56,668 bases of DNA from Burkholderiales bacterium (GTDB taxonomy: Bacteria > Pseudomonadota > Gammaproteobacteria > Burkholderiales > SG8-41), in assembly GCA_019744975.1 (NCBI GenBank), contig JAIETP010000032.1:1-56668 (forward strand), written 5' to 3'. Numbering within the stretch: the stretch's first letter is position 1; every line of letters begins with the position of its first letter. The position numbers and the translations under genes are program-made. This document shows positions 33,589 through 41,992 of the stretch, in pieces. A model generated the notes under the pieces. That model did no database searches, was not told the origin of the DNA, and saw nothing but the letters and a program-made list of their open reading frames with translations.

Positions 33589-34563
33589 TTATCGCGTCAG
33601 GTCCGGCAGTGTCATGCCGATACCGAGTTGCAGCGCCTTTTCGTAAGCCCGCGCGGCCAGCGCCACGTCTTCAATCGCCACACCCAGTGATTTGAACAGC
33701 GTGACGTCCACAGGTGACTGACGCCCCTTGAGTTTGCCGGCGACCACATCTCCGAGGCTGTGCACCTGATCCCAGGACAGTTTGCCCTCGGCCACCGGCA
33801 CGGCGAGATCAGTGGACTCGTAACGCACCTGCTCGGTGTCGTCAGTGGCAATAAATTTCGCCGCAGCAACCGTTGCCGTATCCAGCTCGCGCCGGTGTTC
33901 GAAATTCGCACCGATGGCATTGATGTGTACACCGGGTTTTAGCCACGCGCCGTGAACGACAGGTGCAGTTGCCGTGGTCGCGGTAATCAGCACGTCGGCA
34001 CCACGCACCGCAGCCTCCGCGGTGCCTGCTGGTAAGCATTTGATTTTATTGATATTTTCAACATCGGCACAAAACGCCTCGCGACTCGCTTCGCGCGGGC
34101 TCCAGACATGAATCTCGCGGATCGGCAGCACCGCGCACACCGCATCCACCTGCGTACGCGCCTGCCGTCCCGAACCCAGTACACCGAGCACCCCGGCATC
34201 CGCGTTCGCCAGGTACTTGGTGGCAATGCCGCTGGCCGCGCCGGTGCGCAACGCGCCCATCGCAAACACCTGCACTACCGCGCACAGTTCTCCGGTCGCT
34301 TCGCGGTACAGGCAAAACATGCGCCCCGCATTGCTGTGGAACACCGCGGTGCTCGACACCTTGACGCCGTAATAGCCGCGATAGGACAGCACCGCCGCGG
34401 TGATGCGCAGCGTGCCGCCCTTCACCGGCGCGCGCACGCGGGGCACGTTGTACACTCCCCCCCGCCCTTGCGCCGCGAACACTTCCTCGACCGCTGCCAG
34501 CGCGTCGTCCATCGTCACCAGCTGCCTGACTGAGGCCTCGTCGAGAAACAGTGCGTCCGCCAT
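33589..34563 (-). CDS. Ornithine cyclodeaminase/mu-crystallin family protein
   Basis: A 324-residue NAD(P)-binding protein. The dinucleotide site is [12 protein letters not shown] (residues about 127-138). Other family blocks are [23 protein letters not shown] and [12 protein letters not shown]. The family includes ornithine cyclodeaminase, alanine dehydrogenase and ketimine reductases. ATG 34563 (MADALFLDE) has AGGGA upstream. It lies 19 bp after a TctC gene and may act on the compound imported with it. Confidence 0.9.
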   Translation of the reverse strand: MADALFLDEASVRQLVTMDDALAAVEEVFAAQGRGGVYNVPRVRAPVKGGTLRITAAVLSYRGYYGVKVSSTAVFHSNAGRMFCLYREATGELCAVVQVFAMGALRTGAASGIATKYLANADAGVLGVLGSGRQARTQVDAVCAVLPIREIHVWSPREASREAFCADVENINKIKCLPAGTAEAAVRGADVLITATTATAPVVHGAWLKPGVHINAIGANFEHRRELDTATVAAAKFIATDDTEQVRYESTDLAVPVAEGKLSWDQVHSLGDVVAGKLKGRQSPVDVTLFKSLGVAIEDVALAARAYEKALQLGIGMTLPDLTR

Positions 34564-34582
34564 GAAATTCCCTGTAGCGCGT

Positions 34583-35554
34583 TTACTGCGGGTTGATGCC
34601 GGCACGCTTGGCGATGTCCCCGATCAGCTTCAGTTCACGCGCGATCTGCTTGTCGAAGGCTTCAGGAGTGGTCGGTGACGGCTCCGCGCCCTGCGAGCGC
34701 ATGCGCTGCTGGATCTCCGGGTGATTGAGCGCCGCCGTCACCTCGCGGTTGAGCCGGGTAATGATCGCGCGCGGCACCTTCGACGGCGCCAGCAACCCGC
34801 CCCAGGAATCGAAGGCAAAACCGGGCAGCCCGGACTCGGCAATGGTCGGGATTTCGGGATAGATGGACACCCGCTTGAGCGAAGTCACACCAAGGGCGAC
34901 CAACCGGCCGTCGCGCACCAGCCCCGCGGAACTCGCCAGCGGCGCCATGAAAACCTGCACCCGGTTGGTCATGGTGTCGTTCATCGCCTCGGGGATGCCC
35001 TTGTACGGCACATGGACGATGTCGATCTTCGCCGCGTCCTTGAACACTTCGCCCGCGAAATGGGTCCCGCTGCCGGTGCCGGCGGAACTGAAATTGAGCA
35101 CCCCGGGCCTGGCTTTCGCCATTGCGATCAGGTCCTTGACGTTCTTCACGCCCAGGCCCGGTGCCGCCACCAACAGGTAGGACGCGTTGTACATCTGCGT
35201 GATCGCGGAAAAATCCCGGACCGGATCAAAGTTGAGCTTGCGCACCGCCGGCGAAATCACGTGGGATGCCGACACGCAGAGCAGCGTGTGGCCATCGGGC
35301 GTCGCATCGGCCACGATCTTGGTGCCGATCGCGCTGCCGGCGCCGGGACGGTTGTCGACAACGACTGTCTGCCCCAGTGCCTCACCGAGCCTGGGCGCGA
35401 TCAGCCGCGAAAAGATGTCGGGCTGGCCGCCGGGTGTGAAGCCGACGACGATGCGAATCGGCCGGTTTGGAAAGTCAGTGCCGACCTTGCTCTGGGCTGC
35501 GACGGTGCCGATACCCGCCAGCAACAATGTCACTGCGATTGCAGTTTTATGCAT
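34583..35554 (-). CDS. Tripartite tricarboxylate transporter substrate-binding protein (Bug/TctC)
   Basis: A 323-residue Bug protein. The signal peptide is MHKTAIAVTLLLAGIGTVAAQ. The mature start FPNRPIRIVVGFTPGGQPDIFSR is slightly unusual, with GFTPGGQPD instead of PFPPGGPTD, which may alter the carboxylate pocket. HVPYKGIPEAM and AESGLPGFAFDSWGGLLAP are family blocks. GGAGG precedes ATG 35554. The leader contains a 15-bp tandem repeat. Its downstream neighbour is an ornithine-cyclodeaminase-like gene. Confidence 0.93.
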   Translation of the reverse strand: MHKTAIAVTLLLAGIGTVAAQSKVGTDFPNRPIRIVVGFTPGGQPDIFSRLIAPRLGEALGQTVVVDNRPGAGSAIGTKIVADATPDGHTLLCVSASHVISPAVRKLNFDPVRDFSAITQMYNASYLLVAAPGLGVKNVKDLIAMAKARPGVLNFSSAGTGSGTHFAGEVFKDAAKIDIVHVPYKGIPEAMNDTMTNRVQVFMAPLASSAGLVRDGRLVALGVTSLKRVSIYPEIPTIAESGLPGFAFDSWGGLLAPSKVPRAIITRLNREVTAALNHPEIQQRMRSQGAEPSPTTPEAFDKQIARELKLIGDIAKRAGINPQ

Positions 35555-35579
35555 GGTGTTTTCCTCCTGTTGTACTGAC

Positions 35580-35639
35580 AAGCCTGCGAACTATAGGCCT
35601 ACGAATTACAAGCCCACGAATTACAAGCCTAACTTGGCC
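35580..35639. repeat. 15-bp tandem repeat, about three and a half units
   Basis: Units of the form AGGCCTACGAATTAC run from 35580 to 35624, and a degenerate fourth extends to 35639 inside the hydrolase gene end. On the minus strand each unit reads GGC TTG TAA or similar, so the hydrolase stop codon has been duplicated with its context. It lies in the leader of the TctC gene. Confidence 0.85.
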
Positions 35640-36481
35640 TTGAATTTGAGTATCTGTTCCAGCGTGTTTTTGCCGTTTTGATGAGGCGGCAATACGTCCC
35701 ACAGCTCGGCATTGGGCATAAGCTCCTTCGTCGCCCAGGATGCCGAATGTGCATGTGAGGAATCGTTGCCGGACTGAATGAAGGTCGGGATGTCCATTTT
35801 CATCAGTGCAGCGGGGCCGGCACCGGAAAACTGGGTGTCGTTGAACAAGGTGTTGCGGGTCTGGGCGCAGATCGCGAAGTAACGATCCATGTCCTGCTTC
35901 ACGTACTGCGCGGCAAATTCCGCGTCATGCACCGTCGGCGGCCCCCAGGGCCCGATTTCGGCATCTTCCCAGAAGCTGCGTTTCTGCGGCGCGCGTTTGA
36001 CCACGGCGGCAAAACCGTTGGCGCGGACAAAATCCATGTGGCGCTGGAAAAAGGTCTGCCCCTTCAGCAGCCAGCGGTAACCGCCCACCGGCCAGTGCAG
36101 GTACAAGCCGAGACACAGCGCCGGATGACGTTCGGCAAAAGCCGTGGCTAGCGCGGCACCCATGCAACTGCCGAGAATCAGTGCTTTTTTCTCGCCGGCG
36201 AATTCGAGCAGTGCCTTCGCCTCGAGCACGTAATGCTCCCAGGTCAGCGCTTCGATGCGTCCACCGGAAAAACCCGCCTCGCGGCGGTCATAGGCGATGA
36301 CCTTGAAATGTTTCGCCAGCGTGGCGAGGCCATCCATTTCCTGCCATTCACGTTTACCGCCGGCCGCCGTCCAGCGTGCGATGGTCGAACCGAAACCGCC
36401 CGGCGCGAACATCAGCAATGGTGTGCCCTTGCCGGCGATTTCGTAATTGATGTTGATACCGTTGATCGTGGTGTATGGCAT
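35621..36481 (-). CDS. Alpha/beta hydrolase with Cys at the nucleophile position
   Basis: A 286-residue alpha/beta-hydrolase-fold protein. The oxyanion region is MFAPGGFGS, the strand before the acid is VIAYDRREAGFSGG, and the nucleophile elbow reads GSCMG at residues 104-108, with Cys106 in place of Ser. Cys nucleophiles occur in dienelactone hydrolase-type enzymes. An Asp/His pair toward the C-terminus (QSGNDSSHAHS) could complete the triad. It follows the CocE gene by 24 bp and precedes a TctC gene. Confidence 0.85.
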   Translation of the reverse strand: MPYTTINGININYEIAGKGTPLLMFAPGGFGSTIARWTAAGGKREWQEMDGLATLAKHFKVIAYDRREAGFSGGRIEALTWEHYVLEAKALLEFAGEKKALILGSCMGAALATAFAERHPALCLGLYLHWPVGGYRWLLKGQTFFQRHMDFVRANGFAAVVKRAPQKRSFWEDAEIGPWGPPTVHDAEFAAQYVKQDMDRYFAICAQTRNTLFNDTQFSGAGPAALMKMDIPTFIQSGNDSSHAHSASWATKELMPNAELWDVLPPHQNGKNTLEQILKFKAKLGL

Positions 36482-36505
36482 GTGATGAAAATGTCCGTAA
36501 TGCAG

Positions 36506-38209
36506 TTACGCTTTCGCCGGAATGACCGGCAGCAGCAGGTAAGACGGTTTGTCGCCGCCCGAATAAATCGTGTTTTCGGCACCGAGGTTGTAATCGGCGT
36601 GGTAATGCCCGTACATCTGGCTGCCGGCGCCGTCACGCGACTGGATGTCGAGGCGGATCTTGTGACCCTTCTTGAACACCATGCAGGTCGGCCAGATTTC
36701 GATCTGGCACTCGACGATCTCGCCCGGTGTCAGCCACTGCCGTTCATCATGGGCATGGAAAGGCCGGTACGGCAGCGTGCGCTTCGGATCCAGCTTGCGG
36801 TGCGAAGTACGTAGCCAGCCCTTGGTCACCGCCGGCACCGACTGGCCCTGCTGGCCGACTTCGCAGACATCCTTGCCGTCGGGGCCGATGTTGCGCAGCG
36901 TGACCATGATGTCCATGTCTTCGGTCGAACTCGACACCCACAGGTTCAGCATCAGCGGGCCGGTGACTTCCGTGTCTTCGGTCAATACTGGCGTTTCAAA
37001 AGCCACCCCCATTTTGTTCTGCGCAGCGAGCATCAGCGCGGTGGACGACGAAGCCACACCCGCCTTGGTCACACCACTGGCGGAATAACTGAGTTTGGAT
37101 TCCTTCGCCGGCGCTTTGGTCGACAAAGAGCCCTCGACGCTGTCGATGTCCGTGCCCTGCGCGCGCTCGATGTTGAGATGCATTTTGGTCCACTGCGTGC
37201 GCGCGAGCGGCCATTCATTCTCGAAACGGAATTGATAGGGCCCGGTGCTGCCGCCGGTGCGGATCTCGATCTTGACCGGCGGTTCTTCCATGATGCCGTT
37301 ATCGATATTCTTCAGCCAGTAATCGAACCAGCGCAGTTGATCGATACGCCCTTCCTCCGAGTGAAAGGGATGGAAATGCGAACCGGTGTGTATGCGGAGT
37401 TTTTTGTGTTTCGACGCGGCATTGACAAAACCTTCGATGTTGCCGCGCAGATGCAGCGAAAAACCGCCCCAGTTGCCGACGCTGAACAGCGGCACGGTGA
37501 TTTTTTCCCACTGCGCGCTGCGGATGCGCCAGTAATCGGAATCAAGATTGTTGCTCATCCAGTTCCACAGCATGTCATTGCGGAAGGCATTGGGGTTGTA
37601 CTCACGCGGACGGCCGAGCAGATGATGCGCGGTCTGCGTGTTGTGCCAGCTGGAGATGAAACCCATGGCGAATATGCCGCCGTGATAGGCCTGGTCGCGG
37701 TACAGATCGGCACGGCCTTCCCAAGGCAATATCGCCTTCAGTGACGGCGGCTGCAGGTTGGCGGCACGCCACTGGCAGTTGGCGTGGTACGACACACCCA
37801 GTGTGCCGATATTGCCCGAACACCAGGGCAGTTTTGCCGCCCATTCGATGGCGTCGTAAAAATCGACACCTTCCTGATAGGAATTCGGATCGGACAAGCC
37901 GGGAGATTTTCCCGAACCGCGTGAATCGACACGGATCAGCGCATAACCGCGCGGACACCACCACTCGGGATTGGCCGTTTCCCAGTTCAGGTACGGATTC
38001 GCTTTTTCCTCGAGGTCTGCCGGCGGCCGCCACAACTTGTCCTTCTGGTACGGCCCGATGTTCATCAGCGCCGGCACCTTCTCCTTGCAGTCCGGCCGCA
38101 GTACGTCGCAATAAATGATTGCACCGTCACGCAATTTGATCGGCACATCTTTTTCGACGATCAGTTTCCAGTCCTGCGGCTGGGACAGCTTGGCCGGCTT
38201 GTCAGGCAT
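36506..38209 (-). CDS. CocE/NonD family (X-Pro dipeptidyl-peptidase S15-like) hydrolase
   Basis: A 567-residue serine hydrolase. DVLRPDCKEKVPALMN begins the S15 core, DSRGSGKSPG provides the oxyanion region, and the nucleophile elbow is GTLGVSYHANC with Ser140. HTGSHFHPF may carry the catalytic His region, and the C-terminal jelly-roll domain starts near TEDTEVTGPLMLNLWVSSS. The family hydrolyses esters or amides. No signal peptide is visible. Co-directional with two Bug-protein genes and a second hydrolase gene. Confidence 0.9.
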   Translation of the reverse strand: MPDKPAKLSQPQDWKLIVEKDVPIKLRDGAIIYCDVLRPDCKEKVPALMNIGPYQKDKLWRPPADLEEKANPYLNWETANPEWWCPRGYALIRVDSRGSGKSPGLSDPNSYQEGVDFYDAIEWAAKLPWCSGNIGTLGVSYHANCQWRAANLQPPSLKAILPWEGRADLYRDQAYHGGIFAMGFISSWHNTQTAHHLLGRPREYNPNAFRNDMLWNWMSNNLDSDYWRIRSAQWEKITVPLFSVGNWGGFSLHLRGNIEGFVNAASKHKKLRIHTGSHFHPFHSEEGRIDQLRWFDYWLKNIDNGIMEEPPVKIEIRTGGSTGPYQFRFENEWPLARTQWTKMHLNIERAQGTDIDSVEGSLSTKAPAKESKLSYSASGVTKAGVASSSTALMLAAQNKMGVAFETPVLTEDTEVTGPLMLNLWVSSSTEDMDIMVTLRNIGPDGKDVCEVGQQGQSVPAVTKGWLRTSHRKLDPKRTLPYRPFHAHDERQWLTPGEIVECQIEIWPTCMVFKKGHKIRLDIQSRDGAGSQMYGHYHADYNLGAENTIYSGGDKPSYLLLPVIPAKA

Positions 38210-38239
38210 GTAACACTCCGTGTGGATGTTTTGGCGAAA

Positions 38240-39247
38240 CTAGCGTTTGACAATGCCGAGGTCGGCAAGGATTTTTTCCAGCAGCTTGTGCTCGCTTTCG
38301 AGGAATTTTCGGGTTTCCGCCGCCCCCTTGAATTCGCGGCCCCAGGCATTTTTCTCAAGCTCGGCCTTCCAGTCGGCATCCTCGACAATGCTGGCGAAGG
38401 TGCGGTCCCAGAACGCGGTCTGCGCCGACGTCAGCTTGCCCGGCGCCAGAAAACCGCGCCATGCCGAGTACACCGCGTCGATGCCCTGCTCGCGAAAGGT
38501 CGGCACCGCGGCGAAACCTCCGGCCTGGCGCTGCGGAGCGCTGATGCCGAGTATGCGGATGCGACCGTCCTGCACCAGCGGCAAGGCATTGCCCGCGGTC
38601 CCGGCCCAGACTTCGACGTGCCCGCCCAGCGCCGCGGTGGTGCCGGCACCACCCGAGGAATAGACGACAATCTTCAGCAGCCTGGGATCGATGCCGGCGG
38701 CGCGTGCGATCATACCGAGCACGATGTGGTTCTGGTTGCCGCGCGCCGGCGAGATGCCGAAGCTGACCGAACCCGGATCCTGTTTCAGCCTCGCCACCAG
38801 GTCCTTGCCGCTCATCAGCGTGGAGCCGCTGCGCACCCAGACCGCGACGTACTCGTGCATCAGGATGTTCAGCGGCGTGATGTCCTGGTAACGCAAGGTG
38901 CTCAGGCCGACGATCTGGTTGCTCACCAGCGCGGTGTTCAGCGTCGAGATGTAATGGCCATCGCCGGGATGCTGGTTGACATAGGTCCAGGCGACGGTGC
39001 CGCTGCCACCGGGCTTGTTGTTGACGACGACACTGGGCATGCCCGGAATGTCCTGCAGAAACTTCTGTATCGTACGCGCCGAGCGGTCAGCGGCGCCTCC
39101 GGCGCCAGAGGACACCACCATCTCGATGTTGCGCTCGGGTTTCCACTCCTGCGCCAGCGCGGGAACCGCAGCGATGCCGGCAAACAGCACAACCCAAAGA
39201 GCCGGCAGCACACCATTGCTTCGCGGACGAACATTGCTTTCGGTCAT
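38240..39247 (-). CDS. Divergent tripartite tricarboxylate transporter substrate-binding protein (Bug/TctC)
   Basis: A 335-residue protein with signal peptide PALWVVLFAGIAAVPALAQ. The family pocket motif is divergent: IEMVVSSGAGGAADRSART replaces RIVVPFPPGGPTDIVAR. VVNNKPGGSGTVAW, DGHYISTL and AGKLTSAQ are recognisable. ATG 39247 has GGAGG upstream. It heads the minus-strand run whose next gene is the CocE hydrolase, and faces a divergent plus-strand run across a 217-bp gap. Confidence 0.88.
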   Translation of the reverse strand: MTESNVRPRSNGVLPALWVVLFAGIAAVPALAQEWKPERNIEMVVSSGAGGAADRSARTIQKFLQDIPGMPSVVVNNKPGGSGTVAWTYVNQHPGDGHYISTLNTALVSNQIVGLSTLRYQDITPLNILMHEYVAVWVRSGSTLMSGKDLVARLKQDPGSVSFGISPARGNQNHIVLGMIARAAGIDPRLLKIVVYSSGGAGTTAALGGHVEVWAGTAGNALPLVQDGRIRILGISAPQRQAGGFAAVPTFREQGIDAVYSAWRGFLAPGKLTSAQTAFWDRTFASIVEDADWKAELEKNAWGREFKGAAETRKFLESEHKLLEKILADLGIVKR

Positions 39248-39464
39248 GACACTCCTCCATCCAGGATTGCAGCTTCGTTGTTGTTTGCCAGGGGTTCCGC
39301 GGCAGACCGTGTTGCCCGGCCCCGGATTATAGGAGTCGCACCATGGTGGCACAATGATGCTGGACCAAATGGCGCCGTCTCCTCCACATGCTGGAAAGCG
39401 GACAGGGCATCCGGACGGTGCGCGGTAGAATCCCTCCTCCCTCTTGCAGACACCGGTTACACAC

Positions 39465-40253
39465 ATGCCCACCGCCAGCACCTTCTCCGTCAAGCACAAC
39501 GCAATCCATATTGCAGTCCACGCCTTCGGCAAGGGCCCGCGCATCGTGATGATGCCTTCGCTGGGCCGCGGCGCAGCCGATTTTTTCGACATCGCAGAAC
39601 GCCTGGCTGACGCCGGTTATCGCGTGTTGTGCCCGGAACCGCGCGGCCTCGGCGGCAGCAGCGGCCCGCTGCACGGCATCACACTGCATGATTTCGCCAA
39701 GGACATCGCCGCGGTGATCCAACACGATGGCGGTGAACCGAGCGTGGTCGCCGGCCATGCCTTCGGCAACTTCGTCGCCCGCACCATGGGCGCGGACCAC
39801 CCGAAACTCACCCGCGCCGTGATCCTGCTCGCCGCGACCCACACCTGGCCGCTGGCGCCGGAACTGCGCGAGTCGATCAACAAATGCCATCAGATGGATC
39901 TGCCGGAAGCCGTACGGCTGAAACATCTGCAACATGTGTTTTTTGCGCCGGGCAACGATGCCAGCGTCTGGCTCGACGGCTGGAACGACGAAGTGATGCA
40001 TGCCGAGCGCGATGCCACCGAGGCCACGCCAAAACCGGAATGGTGGACCGCGGGCAAGGCCCCGGTCCTTGATGTTCTCTCCCTGCAGGATCCGCTGTCG
40101 CCACCCGAGAGCATCTACACCTACCGCGACCAGTGGGGCGCCGACCGCGTGACCATCGCCAAGATCGACAACGCCGCGCATGCGCTGCTGCCCGAACAAC
40201 CGGCCGCGGTCGCCGCAGCGATCATCAAATACATGAAACAGCTCGGCACATGA
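39465..40253 (+). CDS. Alpha/beta hydrolase-fold protein lacking the Ser nucleophile
   Basis: A 262-residue alpha/beta-hydrolase-fold protein. EPRGLGGSSGPLHG marks the acid loop region, and the elbow reads GHAFG at residues 97-101, with Ala99 where Ser is expected. The C-terminal His region NAAHALLPEQP is present. Catalysis by the normal mechanism seems unlikely; a different reaction, binding role or recent loss is possible. ATG 39465 (MPTASTF) is preferred over an ATG 21 bp earlier. It overlaps the glutathione transferase gene by four bases. Confidence 0.85.
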   Translation: MPTASTFSVKHNAIHIAVHAFGKGPRIVMMPSLGRGAADFFDIAERLADAGYRVLCPEPRGLGGSSGPLHGITLHDFAKDIAAVIQHDGGEPSVVAGHAFGNFVARTMGADHPKLTRAVILLAATHTWPLAPELRESINKCHQMDLPEAVRLKHLQHVFFAPGNDASVWLDGWNDEVMHAERDATEATPKPEWWTAGKAPVLDVLSLQDPLSPPESIYTYRDQWGADRVTIAKIDNAAHALLPEQPAAVAAAIIKYMKQLGT

Positions 40254-40876
40254 AGCTGTACTGGTCGTCACGCTCACCGTTCGTGCGCAAGGTCATGATC
40301 TTCGCCCATGAATGCGGACTGGCCGCGCGCATCCAGTGTGAACGTACGCTGGTGGCGATGAACAGGCCCAATGCCGGCCTGCTGCCGGTCAACCCCACCG
40401 GCAAGATTCCGACCCTGGTGCTCGATGACGGCACGGTGCTCTACGATTCGACGGTGATCTGCGAATACCTCGACAGCCTGCACGCCGGACCGCGGCTTTT
40501 TCCCGCATCCGGCCCTGCGCGCTGGACTGCCCTGCGCCGCCATGCCCTGGGCAACAACCTGACCGACAACCTGGTGCTGTGGCGTAATGAAATTCTGCGC
40601 CCGCAAGCGCAGCAGTCGCCGGAAACGCTGGCAGCCTTCGAATTGAAAGTGCGCAACGCCGTCGCCGCGCTGGACCGCGAAGCCGCGGCACTGACCGCTG
40701 ACCCGGTCGGCATCGGCCACGTCGCCATCGGCTGCGCACTGGGCTATATTGATTTCCGTTTCGCCCATCTGGGCTGGCGTACTGAACAAGATGCGGGCAA
40801 TGACCGCATCGCCGGCTGGTACGAAACCTTTGCCCGGCGACCGTCGATGACACTGACGGCGCATGTCGACCTATAA
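40250..40876 (+). CDS. Glutathione S-transferase family protein
   Basis: A 208-residue GST. The N-terminal thioredoxin-like domain opens KLYWSSRSPFVRKVMIFAHE, with Ser in the active-site area. NPTGKIPTLVLDDGTVLYDSTVICEYLD provides the cis-Pro and the glutathione-binding Asp-Ser. The C-terminal helical domain follows from about residue 85. It may conjugate or isomerise a catabolic intermediate. The start overlaps the hydrolase stop (ATGA), so translation is probably coupled. Confidence 0.9.
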   Translation: MKLYWSSRSPFVRKVMIFAHECGLAARIQCERTLVAMNRPNAGLLPVNPTGKIPTLVLDDGTVLYDSTVICEYLDSLHAGPRLFPASGPARWTALRRHALGNNLTDNLVLWRNEILRPQAQQSPETLAAFELKVRNAVAALDREAAALTADPVGIGHVAIGCALGYIDFRFAHLGWRTEQDAGNDRIAGWYETFARRPSMTLTAHVDL

Positions 40877-40910
40877 CAACAGAAACAACAGAATCACGAG
40901 GAGCCCTGCC

Positions 40911-41870
40911 ATGAACAAATATTCCGCCCTGCTGCTGTTGCCGTTCACACTGGCCTTGCCGGTTGCCGCGCAGCAATACCCGGCCAAACCCGTGCGTATC
41001 GTCGTGCCCTTCCCGCCCGGCGGCCCCACCGACATCGTGGCGCGGCTGATGGCGCCGAAAATGACCGAGGCCATGGGCCAGCAAATCATCATCGACAACC
41101 GCGGCGGCGCCGGCGGTGCGATCGGCACCGAGCAGGTGGCGAAGTCGGCGCCGGACGGTTACGTCCTGATCATGGGCACCATCGGCGGCCTCGCCGTGGC
41201 GAAGAGCCTGAACCCGAAACTCGGCTATGACACGCTGCGCGACCTCGCGCCGATCTCGCAAAGCGTGTCGGTAACCAGTGTCATGGTCATCCATCCGTCG
41301 GTGCCGGCGAAAAACGTCAGGGAACTGCTGGCGCTGGCCAAAAAGGGCGGCGGAAAACTCAATTACGCCTCGTCAGGCAATGGCACGATCACCCATCTCG
41401 CCGGCGAACTGCTGAAGCTGATGGCCAAGGTTGACATCACCCATGTCCCTTACAAAGGCGGTGCACCGGCGCTGGTCGCGCTGGTCTCTGGCGAAGTCGA
41501 CATGAGTTACGAAAACACCCTGATCATCACGCCGCACATCAAGTCGGGCAAGGTCAAGGGCCTCGCCGTCACCAGCGCCAAACGTTCCGCACTGCTGCCC
41601 GAACTGCCGACCATCGCCGAAACCCTGCCCGGTTACAGTGCCAGCGGCTGGTACGGCCTGCTCGCGCCGGCGGCGACGCCGAAACCGGTGATCGCACGCC
41701 TGCATACCGAGGCCGTCAAGGCCTTGCGTGCGCCGGATGTCGTCGAAAAACTCTCCGGCCAGGGGGCCGAACCGGTGGCCAGCACGCCGGAGGAGTTCGC
41801 CACCTTCATCCGCAGCGAAACCGACAAATGGGCGAAGCTGGTCAAAGCCGCCAATATGCGCGCCGATTGA
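40911..41870 (+). CDS. Tripartite tricarboxylate transporter substrate-binding protein (Bug/TctC)
   Basis: A 319-residue Bug protein with a canonical layout: signal peptide YSALLLLPFTLALPVAAQ, then YPAKPVRIVVPFPPGGPTD, IIDNRGGAGGAIG, DGYVLIMG, ITHVPYKGGAPAL and IAETLPGYSASGWYGLLAP. A CGAGGAG ribosome site precedes ATG 40911. It follows the GST gene by 34 bp and precedes the acyl-CoA ligase gene, separated by a CAGGAT repeat. Confidence 0.94.
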   Translation: MNKYSALLLLPFTLALPVAAQQYPAKPVRIVVPFPPGGPTDIVARLMAPKMTEAMGQQIIIDNRGGAGGAIGTEQVAKSAPDGYVLIMGTIGGLAVAKSLNPKLGYDTLRDLAPISQSVSVTSVMVIHPSVPAKNVRELLALAKKGGGKLNYASSGNGTITHLAGELLKLMAKVDITHVPYKGGAPALVALVSGEVDMSYENTLIITPHIKSGKVKGLAVTSAKRSALLPELPTIAETLPGYSASGWYGLLAPAATPKPVIARLHTEAVKALRAPDVVEKLSGQGAEPVASTPEEFATFIRSETDKWAKLVKAANMRAD

Positions 41871-41879
41871 AAAACTTTT

Positions 41880-41972
41880 ATTTACAGGATGGACAGGATT
41901 TGCAGGATAAAACCAAGAAAACTCCTGGCACGATTAATCCTGTAAATCCTGCCCATCCTGTTAATTTTGTTT
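41880..41972. repeat. Inverted arrays of CAGGAT tandem units (family C), copy 1
   Basis: The left arm (41880-41909) has three CAGGAT units at 9-bp spacing. The right arm (41936-41966) has the reverse-complement ATCCTG units at the same spacing. The spacer is about 26 bp. It lies between the TctC gene and the acyl-CoA ligase gene. Confidence 0.9.
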
Positions 41973-41992
41973 TTGATGTAACCCGATAATCC

